NCBI GenBank assembly: GCA_903813345.2
Contig: CAIIXF020000003.1
Span: forward strand, 5,479,815-5,543,814
Source of the DNA: Owenia fusiformis
Lineage: Eukaryota; Annelida; Polychaeta; Sabellida; Oweniidae
DNA length: 64,000 nt
Direction: 5' to 3'
Shown: piece by piece, positions 23,269-35,819 of the stretch
Position numbering within the stretch: the first letter of the stretch is position 1
How the letters are laid out: each line of letters opens with the position of its first letter
The notes under the pieces: model-generated
What the model saw: only the letters and a program-made list of their open reading frames with translations
What the model was told of the DNA's origin: nothing
Database searches by the model: none
Translations under genes and position numbers: made by a program

Positions 23269-26200
23269 TTGATTCAATCATGGACTTGTAATTTTTACTT
23301 GTTCTACACAGAATTCTGGCATGTCCATCAATACACTCTGGTCTTGTATTCCCCATCCAATTTGAGACTGGAAGATATGAACACCTATACAATGGAGAAC
23401 TTGTGGAGAATGAACAACGTAGCCTGACTTTTAATTTTATATTTTCTCCAACTGCGATTCTTGAATACGGTCAATAATTAAAGTCGATACGGATAGGTAT
23501 TTATTCATTTAAAGGTTTATGTTCGTCTACAAAGGCTCGCCACCCATTGAACTAGACATATATCGATTGGCCAAGGTAAACAGTACGCGGCCGAAAAGGT
23601 GCATGAAACACACGAATAAACCTTAAAAGCCACGCCCAACAGTGCATGATTCAGCACATAAGACTATTAAAGGATTTTTGTATTTTTCCATTGCTCACAC
23701 AATTTTGCAATCAAACTGCTTAGTTTCTGACCAACTCGAGGATATAAGCAAGTGAAACATCTGTAAGTACGAGGAAGACGTAGAAACATCACCCGATAAA
23801 GCCAAGGAGAGTAAATCTGAGAAATAGCAAACTCAACCAGGTGGGTTATTTAATTTATCAAGTGATGTTATTAAATTCCATATGCTTGCATTTTACATCT
23901 CTGTTATCTCGTACAATACATTCGGAATTTGTTCTGCCATTACCCTGTAACGACCACGAAATTATGTTAACATGAATAATTCACAGTTTCATAAATATTA
24001 ATTTGCAATCGTTATAATATACCAAAACATATTAAGTAAAATAGAAGAAATATCGTAGTTAGTATAAGATGAGACTAACATAAAATTTTATTCAAGCTTA
24101 TCATTTGGGAAAAGGGATACTAGTAACTTCTGCTAATCGTCTCGTTGTTTTATTTGAGGATAAAGTTCCTTACAGCACTTATTTTGAGGCCTTGCTTGGG
24201 ACATTGCTCCCGTGGCCTCACCAAGTTAGTACACAGTTGTGTTATGTTGTTGTTTTTGGCTTTTTAATAACAGGCAGAAATACGCAAAGCTAGAAATGAT
24301 GTCCTGCCAACAAAATGTCAGAACGATTAACAGCAGATTTCTAGAGAAAATGATTTGAATTCATACAAAAAAATGTTCATACATTTCAAGCGACATAATA
24401 AACTGTTCTTGATATTTGTTGCATTTTGGCGCCTATCGAGCTCGCAAAATGCTTCATTAACATCAGAGCAGAATTACATGTCCGATATCACTAGTCAGTA
24501 TGAGGATATATTGAGGATATTTACCGTATATTTAAAAATGGCGGAGAAAATTACTTTTTCGTTATTGACTAAACTCGCCCTACTGCCAATGAGTTTTGGC
24601 TGTGATATTCCGTCAATCAGATTATATTTTATCTTCCGTCGTCGCCAAAGTATTATTCACCATTTTGTGTTTGGACGCCACACTCATACGAGTTTCCATC
24701 ACTCAGAGTACGACTGACGGGAAAATTTTCATATACGATTACCGATCACCCTACACGTACACGTAGCCTCAGCGGTGAAAGATTACGTATGATTACCCCA
24801 GTCACACTTCCAAGGTGTTGTGGATTTAATAACATATGTACGCTTGGCGTGGTAGGAATTAAGGCCAAATCGTCAAAGTAAAGTGGGACTATGATGGGAT
24901 CCTAGAGTGGGATCAGTTTCTAGTTGTAACAAAATTGCCGATAAAATAGTCCATCAGTGTATCCTGATGCTGATCAGTGGTTCGGATGATAAGTGTTAAC
25001 CTTTGGTTGCACGTCATTGGTTGCATTTGTTCGAGAAGTATTTGAAAAAGATCTAGTTATATGTGTACACAGCTTTTGCAAACACATATTATCTAAATAG
25101 ACATTTCTCCAACGGCAATCACGACGAAAAAAAAATATCTTAGGTCGACAATAAATATTTACCTCTCAAAAGGACTGACAAGAGCCTGGGTGATCGTGAT
25201 GAAATAACACCCTTATGTCAAATAAAAAAGAAGGAGAATGGACTATGAGCAATACGACAAACACACAGCATTATTATCATGAAATATACTGAAAAATGAT
25301 TCCATCGCATGGACCTGGAAAAACATACAGAGGTAAAAAGAGGCAAAATTACATTTAAATATCATTCTTGCATTTGGAAAATATTTCGGCCATTTTATAC
25401 CTATTAAAAAAGAAAAGAAAACGTTTTTTTCAAATAAGGCAATGAGTTGAAACTGTTGTTTTACTCTGAAAAGGAGACCCGATTTCAGGCTAAAAGTTCC
25501 ACTGTAATAAACCTAATAAAGTCCTTGTTTGGCCTAATTATGCCCCTGTTATTACGTGGCTTAATTTTAGCTGCATGTCAAGTTACGTGTTACCGCTGTA
25601 ATCAAAGTGGTGATACGACCCTGATAATACTTGCAAATATACATTGATTGGCAAAATAAAAGTCAATAACGAATAATCATGTCAATCAACCGCAATCAAC
25701 TAGAAAAGTCAACCTAAAGTGGCTTTAGGCCATGTAGGCTTATTGGTGGTTGGCAAACGTTTTTCTGAACAGATAAGTTTAGCGAAATTTTTAGCAAAGG
25801 CATCTTCAAATATTACCATTTGCTACAATAGCCATCTAACCTGCATTGTTAACAGAAGGTTCTTCAAGTTCTTGCAACATTGCCTTATGTAGAAAAATTC
25901 AAATGAGCACTTTTTCAAATTAAAACTGAAATCATTCTCCTTGTGTGATGTTCTCATAAATGAAACAAACACACGAATATAAAAAACATATTTTATAACA
26001 CTGGACAAGACAACCACCAAACATCTCCTTGCATATTAAAGAAATTTGAGTGTGTTAATATATGTTTTAGAGTAAAATATCATTTTGCAATATATGGAAT
26101 TCACGCAGTCCTGATAGTAATATATAATCTAATCGACCCCGTGAACTCATAAAAATAGAAAAATGTGTCCAGGGTTGCACTACTAAACAACAATTTTCCA

Positions 26201-27947
26201 TCTAGCTGAACAGTGAATTGAATATGGTCTTTTCATATGTATCTATATCCTCGAATCGTGAAACAGTGAACGAGATATATCGCCAAATCCATGGTATCAT
26301 TAATTCATAACAGATATGACATGTACAAGGTGAGGCCCAGAAATAAGACTGTAAAAACTGTTTAAAATGTCGCCCAATGTCTGAGTAAGTTGTTTACTAT
26401 GTTTGTTATGATGCTTTCACATTTGTACATACTCTAGGCATAAGTAGACTAAGAAAAAAAACATTTTTTACAATTTAAGTTATTATAGACCAATGTTTAA
26501 GAGAACAAAGTTTACAATTAAAAGATGTAGACCTATATTTGAAAGAACAAATTTTGCCATTATATACACTCCCCTCCATAAGTTTGGCAACCTTAGCTCC
26601 CCCATTGAACTACGTGTTAAAGCCTCTTTACCTTTGAATTTTTATTTACTTAAACCTACGATGAAAATACTTATTTTAGTTATACGATATATACCCCCCT
26701 CAACAGCCAAACCCAAGATATATGGTACCAAGTGTGATATATCATTGGAAAGGCCTTCCATTGTATTAATTGAGGTGACCATTGGCCTAGAAACATGGCA
26801 ATTAGGCGTATTTGGCAGGATTTTAAGAATCGGGTATAAGAAAAGTCAAAGGTCAAAAGTCAAAAGTGACAACATATGTATATGGCAATGAATTAAACCA
26901 ATTTCTGGATAGGGTTAGATGTGTAGAAAATGGAAGTGCAAGGTCCGAAGTGGTGAAAACCTTTTTGTATAAAGAATGCGAAAAAGGTTAAGTCTTTGAC
27001 ACATTTCCGAGATCATATTCTTCTCATTTGACGCAATAAAAGCTGCTTAAGGAGGCTACACTAACTATAAAGAACATCATCAAAATATAGGTGAATTTTA
27101 TCCAAAATACTTGAGAGTTGGTGAGTTAACATAACTTTGGATGATCTTTCCAATGGTATATCACACTAGGTACTATATATTAAGGTTTTAGCTGTAGCAG
27201 GGGGGACAGGATTTAAGGTAGTAGCATCCTTGGTCCAAGGATATTTCACCCCTCTCCTAAATTGAGGAATAAATGAGACATTTAAATGAGGGATGTCAAA
27301 GTAGTACTTAAATGTAATTTGTGGTGTATCCATTGCCTTAATATTAGATTTGCAGTAACTGGTAACATATAGCATAGTTTAGTTAACCCATAGTCCCCAG
27401 GTCGTAAATGTCCAATGTGACAACTACTTACCTGTACGTAAAGGTCATACAAAGCAAGTTAGGGCCAAGATGGCAACTACAGTGAACAGGCGTGACACGC
27501 GTACTCACCACTTAAATTATTTTGTCAAATTCACAACAACCTTCATGATTATTAAAAACGTGTTTTTAGGAAGAAAATCTGGGTAATCCAGCTTCCAGCG
27601 TGATATTTTAAACACAGACGCACTAAATTATACCATTAGTGTCCTTCTAGATAATTTCAATATAACATTACAATTTTGTTACGATGTATTTTTCTACGAC
27701 TTTTTGCCCTGTCATTTTAGAACGTCTGAACTGATTATAATTGTGATGATTTAATTTTGATTGATTTGTGTTATATCAATCTCAAATCAAACTTGACTCT
27801 GAAATAGTATTTGCGGTTTTCTGTCAGACAGAAACTGCTTCTTTTTTAGTTTTCAGTGTGATGTCATGGAATATTCAAACATATGGAAAGTTGGCTAAAT
27901 GTTTCTAAATATTAGCTATAACAAGGATTGATTGGATTTTTTGATGA
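23269..27947. other. Long intergenic stretch
   Basis: No gene can be supported. Open frames at 24105-24293, 24355-24717 and 26493-26891 lack recognisable domains and splice context. One imperfect inverted repeat is listed separately. An untranslated exon of the dispanin-like gene could lie near the right end. Confidence 0.5.
26695..27204. repeat. Imperfect inverted repeat, probably an old TIR element
   Basis: The left arm (about 26695-26760: CCCCCCTCAACAGCC, then GTACCAAGTGTGATATATCA) pairs with the right arm (about 27142-27204: TGGTATATCACACTAGGTAC, then GCTGTAGCAGGGGGG). The arms are roughly 75-80% complementary by eye. Target duplications were not identified, so boundaries are those of the arms only. 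Confidence 0.5.
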
Positions 27948-27955
27948 TATAAAAG
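27948..27955 (+). promoter_or_regulatory. Candidate TATA box of the dispanin-like gene
   Basis: TATAAAAG followed by GG, about 245 bases before the ATG at 28201. It would place a start site near 27980 and give a 5' leader of about 220 bases. Position and motif are consistent with a promoter but there is no other support. Confidence 0.35.
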
Positions 27956-28200
27956 GGATACGTGGATGCGACTAATCAAAACTATATACATGTATGGATA
28001 CGTCATAAACAGTACATCGCTGGATCAACTCACGTTGATTATAATGTATGATATTAAATGTTTGGAATAAATCAAATGCCATAGGATTACAACATAAATC
28101 TGATTCAAATCTCAAATATCTGATTTAAAGTAGAATATATTAGGAACGATATTGAAACGGCATAAACTTTCTGTGGTATATAAACAAATCAATAAATAAA

Positions 28201-31200
28201 ATGGGTCATAGCTCACGACATCATAGTCGATCCAAAGACAAACATGTCTCCAGGAAACACCATAGACACTCTCCACCCCCTAGTGATATGGATTCGTCCA
28301 TTCAGTACAACGGTATGTCATCACCCCTGCAGCATTCCTTAATGCAGCCAACCATGCAACCTCATATGATGCGGTAAGACAACCCATTATACCATCTAGT
28401 CGTTTCAGCTGGATGTACAGTAGATTCATGGATTTTATTTGGATTTTAAGTTCATCTTAGTATTTTGGGTTTTACGTTCGAAGCTGTTGGGAAGGTTGAT
28501 CATGGCTCTCGACGTTTGATGTTCATACTTGCTTCCTTGAATCCCCCCCCAAAAAAATATTTCATTCGAAATTAAGGGCCATAAAGACTCTCCTAAACAA
28601 CCCTCAAGATTTGGTCAGTCCATGAGAAATAGGAGGAAAGCGCAAATATTTGATTTTTTGTCACATATCGAATTCATGTATTAAACTGTTAAAGGATGGT
28701 AATAAAAAAAAACGTGCTCAATCAACTGTTTTATCGTCTCAGTTCATAATTGGAAAGCTAGTTAAATGTTGTTTTGCAAATCGATTTTACAGATTTGCAT
28801 TTTACTTGCGTTTCTTGTCATAATCGAGTCAAAATATAAATAAAATTACGAGAACATAAAAGCATACAAAAGTTTCAAGGTCAGACTGAGATGAGTAAAG
28901 ATAAACAAATTTGCTCTGCAAAAATATATGATTTTAACATCGGGTTACTTTAGTCTTAAATGAATTATTAGAACATGTGCCCAGGGGAATAAATAATATG
29001 ATGAATGGAATAGTCGTTCGAAACTAATTTGATTTTATGTACATTCATGTTCATGCGCATACATTTTAAACACAATCACGGCTAAATCGCTGATTAATAC
29101 TGCTAGGCCAGTCTTAATATTTACCTAAGATATACATGTAGATCGAATGCAAGTAGTACAACGGTCATTGAAAACAATATATTTCTACAACTGTTGAATA
29201 TCTTATTACATGTACATGTCAAATAATCCCTGCATCATTCACATTTATACACAAAAGCTAATATTATAACTGCTGGGCAGACGCCTGGAATGAGAGGTTA
29301 TCATTTTGAATAATTGATTACTTTAGCAATATTCTCTTATACACACAGTTAGATTTTAATCGTAAACTCAGGTAGACGTTCATCACATCATATTCAATCG
29401 ATGGGTTGCCATCGATTTTCCAACTGTAATATTTATTATTCTTTGCCAGCAGTTTTTGTTTTTGAGTTCGTGCTTTTTAACAAGGGCTGTCCATACATTG
29501 GTTTTCACACGCGCTCTGTTTATTAGAACCTATCTTTAATAGAGGATCAAAATCTTCAAATATGTTGCGATTGTGCTTTATGTATATTGGTAGTTTCGAA
29601 GATCGTACACGTTGATTGTAATTTGTCACCCCTCATAACTCTTATTATCGTCTTTAGCTTCATGAGTAAGTAATGACATCTTTTTTATTTCATCATAGGA
29701 AATACACGCTTTATTTTTATTTTCTCCGCGCAAATATATTTTACATAAAGTTTTATCTGTGAAACGTCTACATGATCAAGACAAAACAACGCAGATCATA
29801 AAATGAACAAGACATGCTGAGGTCTGCTTACAAGTAGTACTAGCCTAGACTAAGATATATTATTTAAAAGAGTTTTGTAAATTACTAACACAATTTAAGA
29901 AAGTTATTTTTATCAAATGGTGGCGGGGCAGGATAAGGCCACCTTGTGAATGAGGTGAATAGGGGAAAGCAAAACAGGGAATCGAAAACCACAATGAAAT
30001 AGGGGAAAGCAAGGTAGGGAATCGTAAACCACAATGAAATAGGGAAAAGCAAGGCGGGGAATCGTACACCACAATTAAATAGGGGAAAGCAAGGCAGGGA
30101 ATCGTTAAGCACAATGAAATAGGGGAAAGCAAGGCGGGGAATCGTAAACCACAATGAAATAGGGGAGAGCAATGCAGGGAATCGTAAAGCACAATGAAAT
30201 AGGTGAAAGCAATGCAGGTAATCGTAAAGCACAATGAAAGCGGGGACAGCAAGACAGGGAATCGTAAAGCACAATGAAAAAGGGGAAAGCAAGACAGTGA
30301 ATCGTAAACCACAATGAAATAGGGGACAGCAAGGCAGGGATTCGTAAAGCACAATGAAATAGGGGAAAGCAAGGCAGGGAATCGTAAAGCACAATGAAAA
30401 GGGGGAAAGCAAGACAGTGAATCGTAAACCACAATGAAATAGGGGACAGCAAGGCAGGGATTCGTAAAGCACAATGAAATAGGGGAAAGCGAGGCAGGGA
30501 TTCGTAAAGCACAATGAAAAATGGGAAAGCAAGACAGTGAATCGTAAACCACAATGAAATAGGGGACAGCAAGGCAGGGATTCGTAAAGCACAATGAAAT
30601 AGGGGAAAGCAAGGCAGGGATTCGTAAAGCACAATGAAATGGGGGAAAGCAAGACAGGGAATCGTTAAGCACAATGAAATAGGGGAAAGGAAGACAGGGA
30701 ATCGTAAATCACAATGAAATAGGGGAAAGCAAGGCAGGGAATCGTAAACCACAATGAAAGCGGGGACAGCAAGACAGGGAATCGTAAACCACAATGAAAG
30801 CGGGGACAGCAAGACAGGGAATCGTAAAGCACAATGAAAAAGGGGAAAGCAAGACAGTGAATCGTAAACCACAATGAAATAGGGGCAAGCAAGACAGGGA
30901 ATCGTAAAGCACAATGAAAAATGGGAAAGCAAGACAGTGAATCGTAAACCACAATGAAATAGGGGACAGCAAGGCAGGGATTCGTAAAGCACAATGAAAT
31001 AGGGGAAAGCAAGGCAGGGATTCGTAAAGCACAATGAAATGGGGGAAAGCAAGACAGGGAATCGTTAAGCACAATGAAATAGGGGGAAGGAAGACAGGGA
31101 ATCGTAAATCACAATGAAATGGGGGAAAGCAAGACAGGGAATCGTTAAGCACAATGAAATAGGGGAAAGGAAGACAGGGAATCGTAAACCACAATGAAAT

Positions 31201-32573
31201 AGGGGAAAGCAAGGCAGGGAATCGTTAAGCACAATGAAATAGGGGAAACCAAGGTAGGGAATCGTAAACCACAATGAAATAGGGGAAAGCAAGGCAGGGA
31301 TTCGTAAAGCACAATGAAATAGGGGAAAGCAAGGCAGGGATTCGTAAAGCACAATGAAATGGGGGAAGCAAGACAGGGAATCGTTAAGCAAAATGAAATA
31401 GGGGAAAAGAAGACAGGGAATCGTAAATCACAATGAAATAGGGGAAAGCAAGGCAGGGAATCGTAAACCACAATGAAATAGGGGAAAGCAAGACAGGATA
31501 TCGTAAACCACAATGAAATAGGGAAAAGCAATGCAGAGAATCGTAAATCACAATGAAATAGGGGAAAGCAATGCAGGGAATCGTAAACCACAATGAAATA
31601 GGGTAAAGCAATACAGGGAATCGTAAACCACAGTGAAATAGGGGAAAGCAATGCAGGGAATCGAAAAGCACAATGAAATAGGGGAAAGCAAGGCAGAGAA
31701 TCGTAAACCACAATGAAATAGGGGAAAGCAATGCAGGGAATCGTAAAGCACAATGAAATAGGGGAAAGCAAGGCAGAGAATCGTAAACCACGATAGCAGA
31801 GTCCGAGTGAAGAAATAGCGGTATGACTGATGGCCCCGAAGGATGGTGCTTATTTCTTTTTTGTCTATTTTGGGATGTTATAGGTAAAGGCAACTAACAC
31901 TTATTAACATTTAACCTGACAATTATGCATTTTTATTCTTAGAATTGTTAAGATTATGTGCACGGTGGTCAAATCACGGAAATTGACATTACAATAATTT
32001 AATTTGAAGGATAAATAAGAGTACAACCTTTAGTTCACAATTAACACTTAACTTTTATTATAGCCTCTTTATGATAGATAAACAAAAAATGTTCATCTGA
32101 TTTGCGATAGGTTTCTTAAACGTTAATTACCTTAGAAAATCTAGATGTTTTTGTGAAATCAATTTAATATGATTTTCCGGTATATTTAACAGATACAATT
32201 ATATTCCAGATTGCCAGATAAATACGGTCGTCCCCTGGAGCACCATGACGCTCAGTTTCAACAGGGGTTTGCAGTGGAACGCAAGAAGAAATCTTGGGGA
32301 TGGTGCCCTATTATAACAGCCATTGTGGCGCTGTTCTGTTGCCTCCCTTTAGGGTTCTGCTCCACTATATGTGCCATGCTCAGCTACACTGACTACAAGG
32401 TCCAAGACTACTCCAGTCACAAACGTAAACGTTGCTGGTCGATTTGCTGCTCGGTCTTCGCCATTCTGTTCTTCATGTGTGGCGTCGCGGCGATCATTCT
32501 CCTCGTCTATTTGTTCCCGAATGTTTGGATCGCCATATACAGCAGAGTAATTGCAGCCTTGGTCAGAGGGTGA
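28201..32573 (+). CDS. CD225/dispanin-like two-pass membrane protein, isoform with first terminal exon
   Basis: Exon 1 (28201-28373) spliced to 32210-32573 gives 178 residues. Exon 1 encodes a basic His/Ser/Arg-rich N-terminus (MGHSSRHHSRSKDKH) and a Met/Pro/Gln-rich linker, ending CG|GTAAGA. The last exon follows TTCCAG in matching phase. It encodes PDKYGRP, a Lys patch before the membrane, a Cys-rich first hydrophobic segment (about residues 90-117, ALFCCLPLGFC), a short loop YTDYKVQDYSSHKRKR and a second segment (about 134-161). This two-helix layout with a double Cys, a conserved loop length and a basic patch resembles the CD225 domain of dispanins, including IFITM and PRRT proteins. The assignment rests on pattern, not on a search. 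The last exon has no ATG at its start, so this form needs exon 1. It probably sits in a cell or endosomal membrane. Confidence 0.75.
29945..31795. repeat. 40-bp minisatellite in dispanin-like intron 1
   Basis: About 46 head-to-tail copies of a 40-bp unit (AGGGGAAAGCAAGGCAGGGA, then ATCGTAAACCACAATGAAAT). Variants alternate (GGCAGGGA/GACAGGGA/GACAGTGA; CC/GC before ACAATG) and blocks of three units are reused, showing larger-scale duplication within the array. The minus-strand unit lacks stops in all three frames, and 40 is not a multiple of 3, so several 170-315-residue open frames appear there. These are artefacts of the repeat and not genes. Confidence 0.95.
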
Positions 32574-33882
32574 TATTCAACCCAGGCAATGAACAATTGA
32601 TAAACTAGTACTGTAGACAAACAGGGAAAGAAAGACAGTTGTCTTGTTATTTTGTTCCAATATTGTACGATATGTGGCATATCATTATGATTTTGCTAAG
32701 TTATGTGCAATGTATCATATTACGGACTGGCATATTAAACCAAGAATTAACACATAATAGCAGAATCACTAAAAGAGAAGAACAGAATTGTTAGGTTGTT
32801 CATGTAAACTATTCCACCGTGTATCGATTCTGTCATTGTTCCAGTTTTATTGCACAAAGGATCCGTTACCCGATGTACCTAAAGATGCCCCCAAAGGTTT
32901 CATTGAAAAATAACGTGGAAATATTTACTTTTTTCTATTATGAACATAGGCCTATCCAAAATGAAATTAGGTCATTGATAAATAAGTTTTTGTATTTTTG
33001 TAGAAGGTTCTGTGTTGCACCTAGTTCAGTAATGCATTCAAGGCAGCGTAGATTCTTAACTATAATGGCAATTTTAATATGGCCTCCTTGATAAAATTAA
33101 AAGATTTGCCATGTTGTGTATCTTCCACACGTAGGACACTCTCTTATTTCATGTTTGAATACACAATAGTGTCAATACTTTATAAAGTTTCATATTGCAT
33201 AAAAATGATTCTGGAATTCCATTTTACCCTTTCAAAAATGTTCTATAAACGTTCTTAAAGGTACAATAATGGGTACGGATCCTACGTAATAGCCTCAATG
33301 TCAAAACGTTGATGTCATTGATCTAACAATTGTATATGCCATTGGTATAGTGTCTTTATTCAACATGAAGTTTGAAAAGGGATTTATTGACGTTCGTATA
33401 AACAAGAAAGAAAGATAAGAAAACAATAGTATTGGTCCATGTGAATAAATGGGAGTATTTGCCTGAAGCTGAAATACTCTTTAAGCTGTATCATCGTGAC
33501 ACCCTCACGGATGTTCCTAAATATTGTCACAATATAACATACTGTGCAACATTGTAATTTGAGAAAATAAATCCTGTAAACATCATTTGATTCATTGACT
33601 TCAGCACTTTTATTGAGTCATTACTATTTCTTATAGCAGCGTCTTCTTATGTTAGTCTCAGGTATTTTGCGACTCGGAGTTGTGTCCTGTTTTTAATACC
33701 ACTATTTGTTTTTTTACTTTAGTACCTGCAATTTAGAGGCTCTATCAAATGGTAAAGTCCATACAACTTCGTGAATATAATATGCAATGTCTCATTTCAA
33801 CTATTTCAAGTATATTACTAAACGTACCAGGGCTACCGAATGACAGATTATTATGAAATTATATCATATTGCATTGTTCCAG
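32574..33882. other. 3' UTR of the first terminal exon and sequence between the two exons
   Basis: No other coding exon can be supported. AATAAA motifs at about 33444 and 33567 could end the transcript carrying the first terminal exon. Confidence 0.45.
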
Positions 33883-34252
33883 GATGGATAAGTATGGACG
33901 CCCTGTTGACCACACGGAGGTGCATATCCAGCAGCAACCACCAACATACATGGCCCAAACAAAGCAGTCTTGGAGCTGGTGCTCCATCGTGACATCCACT
34001 ATCTCGCTCTGCTGCTGTAGCCTTATGGGAGGTATAGGTCTTCTCTGCGCCGTCCTCAGCTACACTGACCACAAGGTTGGAGACTACGAGAGGCATAAGA
34101 CCAAGAGGTGTTGGTCTCTCTGTTGCTCCATTTCTGCAATCGTGATTGGATGTCTGGCTATTGCCGCAATTTTGGTGTTGGTGTTTGCATTTCCAGGAAT
34201 TATATATGGATACGCCTCAGCCATTAACATAAGAAATCCCTATGCGGGATAG
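33883..34252 (+). CDS. Second, paralogous terminal exon of the dispanin-like gene
   Basis: This exon begins after TTCCAG in the same phase as 32210. It is co-linear with that exon: DKYGRP, a Gln/Pro linker, QSWSWC, a Cys-rich segment (LCCCSLMGG), AVLSYTDHKVGDYERHKTKRCWS and a second hydrophobic segment, ending in NPYAG and a stop. Joined to exon 1 (28201-28373) it gives 180 residues. It therefore looks like an alternative last exon created by duplication. Because an ATG (33884) lies one base into the exon, it could also be translated alone as about 122 residues from a separate 5' non-coding exon. In either case it should be a two-pass CD225-like membrane protein. AATAAA motifs follow at about 34253 and 35126. 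Confidence 0.75.
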
Positions 34253-34360
34253 GAATAAACCCCTAGCCTAAGATGGTTCACTTCAGTGAATGGGTGAAAA
34301 CTGTAATAAGCATATTTTACTACTAGTACATTATTTTGCTATACATACATTATGAGCCTC

Positions 34361-34436
34361 AACACAGGAAAACATGTCTTATCACACAAAATCAAATAAT
34401 TGAAAAAATCTGTGATAAGACCCCTTTCCCTGTGCC
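34361..34436. repeat. Small hairpin in the dispanin-like 3' region
   Basis: CACAGGAAAACATGTCTTATCACA and GTGATAAGACCCCTTTCCCTGTG can pair with a few mismatches around a ~22-base loop. Possibly a tiny MITE or an RNA structure in the 3' UTR. Confidence 0.45.
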
Positions 34437-35335
34437 CTGGCTCATATACATATACATAAAGCTTATCATATCATGAGATTGACATTTTACTAAATAAGAC
34501 ATAGCAGGATGGATATCATCCAACCAAGACTGGTCAAAATATTAGGTCAAACCATTATTGGCATACAATCAATTTTGATTAACGGTTGGAAATTGGAATA
34601 CAATGACGATTAAAGAACATAGTATCTATCAAAACACGAGACATTCTCATCTTAATTCGCAATGTTTCAGTTGCCCCAGCTTCATGTGTTATAACCTCGG
34701 AAGTCGAAGATGAGACATTCATTTCCAACTTTGCAAAATGTAATACAAAAGGTGGTCACTATAATCATTTCAAAGTGACATCATCCAAACACCGGGGATG
34801 TGATGACCTTACTTAAATGTATTCACTATGTAAACTTGGAGTGATTTTCATGCAATGAGGACCTTACATATGTATGTAGATGCCCATGGTGTTTGACTGC
34901 TTGGCCTTCATTGCATTTTTTAATTCAATTACAGCATGGATGTAGCCACGAATGAGGCATGCGAGGCAAGAGCCTCACCAGACTTTTACAGAATTATATG
35001 TATGAGAAATGAGAAAAAAGTTTTGAATTTGTCTGCGCCTCTGAACAGAATGATATACGTATGAAATGGGTAAAGATGTACTCGTATATGTGGTATTGTA
35101 CATAAATGTCTTTTAAATATTAGAAATAAAAATATTTTCTTACTGAAATATGTTACGTGATTATTTGTCCATTGTCAAAAGGTTTCTGACGTTTTGTTCG
35201 AAAAATTATTGAAGCAATTGTTTAGAAAGTAAGAAAAACTGCCCCAGTTTATGCCTCTAATTTGGTGTACACGATGACACAAATTGGGCTCCATATAATC
35301 TAGAACTTCTCCTAAATTACAAATGACATGCAATA

Positions 35336-35496
35336 AAAACATATTATCATAATATTGTATGTGCTGATTAAATTCGGGACCCACCTTTTTAGGGTCGCCC
35401 TAAACACTTTAATACGCGGTGACCAAGGAAGGCATTTCAGCCATAAGATAAGGCCATCCATTAATTAACACATACAATATTATGATACTATGTTTT
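35336..35496. repeat. Hairpin element (~160 bp) between the dispanin-like and lectin genes
   Basis: The arms 35336-35371 and 35461-35496 are inverted copies with about four mismatches in 36 (core TATCATAATATTGTATGTG). MITE-like; no open frame. Confidence 0.6.
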
Positions 35497-35819
35497 AAAA
35501 TGTCGAGTCAAAAAAGGTATTCCAGGCAACCATTATTGCCCCAAGAATATATGCTCTTTTGTAAGAATATTCTCCAAGATTTTAATGAATTCTGACGGAT
35601 CAATTCCTGGGAAATGGAAACGTTGTAAATATTTGAAAGGGCATGAAAAACGAGGAAATCAATGGTAAATTGTAAAATATAGTGCAGTTAAAGAATTCAG
35701 AATAGCCTTGTTCCAATGATGTGTACCTTTGCTCGTTAACAGGTGATGAGGTGACAGTCTGCTATACGACACACTGAATTATATATTAGTAGAGAATGAA
35801 ACTCGAATGTAAACTGTTT

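Noticed and set aside
24355-24717. 120-codon plus-strand frame as a gene
   Set aside because: No domain, no splice context, and a length that can arise by chance in AT-rich DNA.
26493-26891. 132-codon plus-strand frame as a gene
   Set aside because: No recognised domain, low-complexity start, and it overlaps the left arm of an inverted repeat.
28177-28184. TATATAAA just before the dispanin-like ATG as a TATA box
   Set aside because: Only 17 bases before the ATG, too close for a start site 25-30 bases downstream; the TATAAAAG at 27948 is better placed.
29860-31893. Several long minus-strand frames (up to 315 codons) rich in SPISLCFT and CFPLFHC
   Set aside because: They are translations of the 40-bp minisatellite in all three frames; no start context, domain or splice signals.
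33851-34096. Minus-strand 81-codon frame
   Set aside because: Antisense shadow of the second dispanin-like terminal exon.
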